A DNA stretch of 35,632 nucleotides, from NCBI GenBank assembly GCA_930989745.1, contig CAKNMY010000017.1, positions 1-35,632 on the forward strand, given 5' to 3'. Each line of letters begins with the position of its first letter. Within the stretch, counting starts at the first letter, position 1. Positions 33,620 to 35,632 of this stretch are shown here, piece by piece. The position numbers and the translations under genes were made by a program. Under the pieces are notes generated by a model. It had not been told where the DNA came from. It saw only the letters and a list, made by a program, of their open reading frames with translations, and did no database searches. Origin of the DNA: an uncultured Lachnospiraceae bacterium. GTDB lineage: Bacteria; Bacillota; Clostridia; Lachnospirales; Lachnospiraceae.

Positions 33620-35461
33620 GTGAAGAAGGAAAGCAGAGGGCTGGGGATCTATCTGGTGATGGCAGCGATCATTATAGGTGTGTTCCTGTATATCTCCAGG
33701 CAGATGGAGGCCCAGAATATAATACAGTACCAGCAGTTTGTGAAGGGCGTGGAAAGCGGACAGATTGTGGCGGCAGACATTCGCCCGAACAACGAGGTAC
33801 CCACGGGAAGCGTGATCGTCCAGTATGAGGACGGAACCCAGAGAAAAGTGTACGTCAGCGACGTGGTGGCAGTTCAGGAGCTGCTCGAGGATTCGGATGT
33901 AGTATGGTACCTGCAGGACGTACCGGGAGAAAATCTGTTTATGACAGTAGGGGTTCCGCTGATCGGAACCGGGCTGATCGTACTGGTGATGATGATTTTC
34001 ATGAACCGCTCCATGAGCGGCGGTGGCGGCGGCAATAAGATGATGAATTTCGGAAAGAGCCGCGCCAGAATGACAATGCCCTCTGATAAGAGAGTGACGT
34101 TTGACAATGTGGCAGGCCTGAAGGAGGAGAAGGAAGATCTCGTGGAGATCGTGGACTTCCTCAAGAACCCGCAGAAGTATGTCCAGGTGGGAGCGCGAAT
34201 TCCCAAGGGCGTGATTCTCGAGGGACCTCCGGGAACCGGTAAGACGCTGCTCGCGAAAGCGGTTGCAGGGGAGGCTGGCGTGCCGTTCTTCAGCATTTCT
34301 GGATCTGACTTCGTGGAGATGTTCGTAGGTGTCGGAGCTTCCCGTGTCCGCGACCTGTTTGAGGACGGAAAGCGCCATGCGCCGTGTATTATCTTTATCG
34401 ATGAGATTGACGCAGTGGCAAGGCGCAGAGGCACAGGCATGGGCGGCGGCCACGACGAGCGGGAGCAGACGCTCAACCAGCTGCTTGTGGAGATGGACGG
34501 ATTCGGCGTAAATGAGGGAATCATTGTTATGGCTGCGACGAACCGTGTGGACATCCTGGATCCCGCGATCCTGCGTCCGGGACGGTTTGACCGCAAAGTT
34601 GTCGTAGGACGCCCGGATGTGAAGGGAAGAGAGGAGATCCTGAGAGTTCATGCAAAGGGCAAGCCGCTTGCTGAGGATGTGGATCTTCACCAGATCGCGC
34701 AGACTACGGCAGGATTTACCGGAGCGGAGCTGGAGAACCTTATGAATGAGGCTGCGATCCTTGCGGCAAAGAATCAGAGAGCGTTTCTGGTGCAGAAGGA
34801 TATCCAGGCGGCGTTCATCAAGGTCGGAATCGGAACCGAAAAGAAAAGCCGCGTGATTTCCGAGGAGGAGAAGCGCATCACGGCATACCATGAGGCCGGA
34901 CATGCGATTCTGTTCCATGTGCTGCCGGATATGGAGCCGGTCTATACGATCTCCATTATCCCGACAGGACAGGGCGCTGCCGGCTATACAATGCCGCTGC
35001 CGGAGAAGGATGAGATGTTCAATACCAGAGGCAGGATGATCCAGCATATTACGGTGAGCCTCGGCGGACGCGTGGCGGAAGAGCTGATCTTCGACGATAT
35101 CACGACCGGAGCGTCCCAGGATATCAAGCAGGCGACCGCTATCGCGAAAGCGATGGTGACAAAGTTCGGAATGTCCTCCAAGATCGGCCTGGTGGCATAC
35201 GGAGACGATCAGGATGAGGTATTTATCGGACGTGACCTGGCGCATACAAAAGGCTTCAGTGAAGAGGTGGCAAAGACGATCGATGAGGAAGTCAGGACGA
35301 TCATTGAGAGCTGCCATGAGGAGGCGCGCCGCCTCATTGACAAGCACAGTTATGTGCTCCACGAGTGCGCGAAGCTGCTGCTTGAGAAGGAGAAGATCGG
35401 AAGAGCGGAATTTGAAGTGCTTTTTGAACAGGAGACAGCAGCGCTGGAAGCCAAAGAATAA
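33620..35461 (+). CDS. ftsH: ATP-dependent zinc metalloprotease FtsH
   Basis: The 613-residue membrane protease degrades misassembled membrane and regulatory proteins. A first membrane helix (about 8-26), a short external domain, and a second helix (about 107-129) are followed by the AAA+ module: Walker A GPPGTGKT (Lys208), Walker B IIFIDEID, the second region of homology around [17 protein letters not shown], and the zinc motif HEAGH (His424, His428). The start is a GTG after AAAGGAG. It ends the cluster. Confidence 0.96.
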   Translation: MKKESRGLGIYLVMAAIIIGVFLYISRQMEAQNIIQYQQFVKGVESGQIVAADIRPNNEVPTGSVIVQYEDGTQRKVYVSDVVAVQELLEDSDVVWYLQDVPGENLFMTVGVPLIGTGLIVLVMMIFMNRSMSGGGGGNKMMNFGKSRARMTMPSDKRVTFDNVAGLKEEKEDLVEIVDFLKNPQKYVQVGARIPKGVILEGPPGTGKTLLAKAVAGEAGVPFFSISGSDFVEMFVGVGASRVRDLFEDGKRHAPCIIFIDEIDAVARRRGTGMGGGHDEREQTLNQLLVEMDGFGVNEGIIVMAATNRVDILDPAILRPGRFDRKVVVGRPDVKGREEILRVHAKGKPLAEDVDLHQIAQTTAGFTGAELENLMNEAAILAAKNQRAFLVQKDIQAAFIKVGIGTEKKSRVISEEEKRITAYHEAGHAILFHVLPDMEPVYTISIIPTGQGAAGYTMPLPEKDEMFNTRGRMIQHITVSLGGRVAEELIFDDITTGASQDIKQATAIAKAMVTKFGMSSKIGLVAYGDDQDEVFIGRDLAHTKGFSEEVAKTIDEEVRTIIESCHEEARRLIDKHSYVLHECAKLLLEKEKIGRAEFEVLFEQETAALEAKE

Positions 35462-35578
35462 AAATTGGTTGTGTAAAATGACATGGGAACCGGAAAAGCG
35501 ATAAAATGGCGGAAGGAAAAGTGCATAAAAAACTTTTTGAAATTTTGTGAGATTTGTGCACACTTTTTTGGCGGTTCT

Positions 35579-35587
35579 TGCTATAAT
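35579..35587 (+). promoter_or_regulatory. Extended -10 promoter for a gene beyond the window
   Basis: TGC followed by TATAAT (35582-35587) forms an extended -10; no clear -35 is at 17 bp. The stretch 35462-35632 has no gene. A weak 7-bp inverted repeat (35517-35523 with 35561-35567) with T-run may end the ftsH transcript. Confidence 0.5.
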
Positions 35588-35632
35588 ATACATCGTAAAA
35601 ACCCCCCAATACATTATATAGTTTTTGCTACA

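Noticed and set aside
33245-35614. A 789-codon open frame on the - strand opposite hpt and ftsH
   Set aside because: It mirrors two well-conserved + strand genes, has no ribosome site and no recognisable domain; it arises from codon bias.

Overview
The window looks like chromosomal DNA of a spore-forming, anaerobic member of the Clostridia, most likely a Lachnospiraceae gut bacterium. The grounds are the gene content (2[4Fe-4S] ferredoxin, a redox-disulfide DUF1858 protein, a radical-type-activated sulfatase, T-box-controlled ProRS of the archaeal type, MecA), sporulation genes (yabP, yabQ, spoIIE, cwlD, a CotS-like kinase fold), a GC content a little above 50 %, and strong AGGAGG-type ribosome sites. 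Species cannot be named from the sequence alone. I find 35 genes, 33 of them on the + strand; only the ferredoxin and mecA read on the - strand. No tRNA, rRNA, insertion sequence, prophage or CRISPR array was seen.

Layout. (1) 1-4.7 kb: the 3' nearly complete part of a TetM/EF-G-like GTPase fused to a Rae1-type NYN endonuclease domain, then cysK and a membrane-anchored alpha/beta hydrolase. (2) 4.8-9.2 kb: a tight cutC / transglutaminase-like / alpha-L-fucosidase operon. (3) 9.2-14.3 kb: short, separately promoted units (MerR-type regulator, ferredoxin, sulfatase, DUF1858, M28 peptidase, mecA), well insulated by hairpin terminators. (4) 14.3-21.6 kb: a small unknown protein, a cell-wall group (GH18-type hydrolase with SH3, DivIVA-like coiled coil, CwlD amidase) and then the conserved Firmicutes order tsaC-ywlE-rpiB-upp plus dCMP deaminase. 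(5) 21.6-25.7 kb: a proline T-box leader and proS, cca, a CotS-like sporulation gene. (6) 25.8-35.6 kb: pgcA, then the Bacillus-like order mazG-(hup)-rqcP-yabP-yabQ-divIC-spoIIE-tilS-hpt-ftsH.

How it works together. Much of the window serves translation and its quality control (ribosome-acting GTPase-nuclease, TsaC, ProRS, CCA transferase, RqcP, TilS, MecA, FtsH), nucleotide salvage (Upp, Hpt, dCMP deaminase, MazG) and the cell envelope and endospore (GH18, CwlD, DivIC, YabP, YabQ, SpoIIE, CotS-like).

The points most worth a second look are: the ribosomal GTPase-Rae1 fusion; a YwlE-family phosphatase whose catalytic Cys is Asp, creating a HAD-like DxDxT motif; two sporulation genes (cotS-like and yabP) whose putative sigma-E promoters lie inside a terminator-like hairpin whose other arm holds the ribosome site; and a spoIIE gene that keeps a Spo0A-type promoter with a 21-bp spacer but encodes a protein lacking the usual multi-pass membrane domain.
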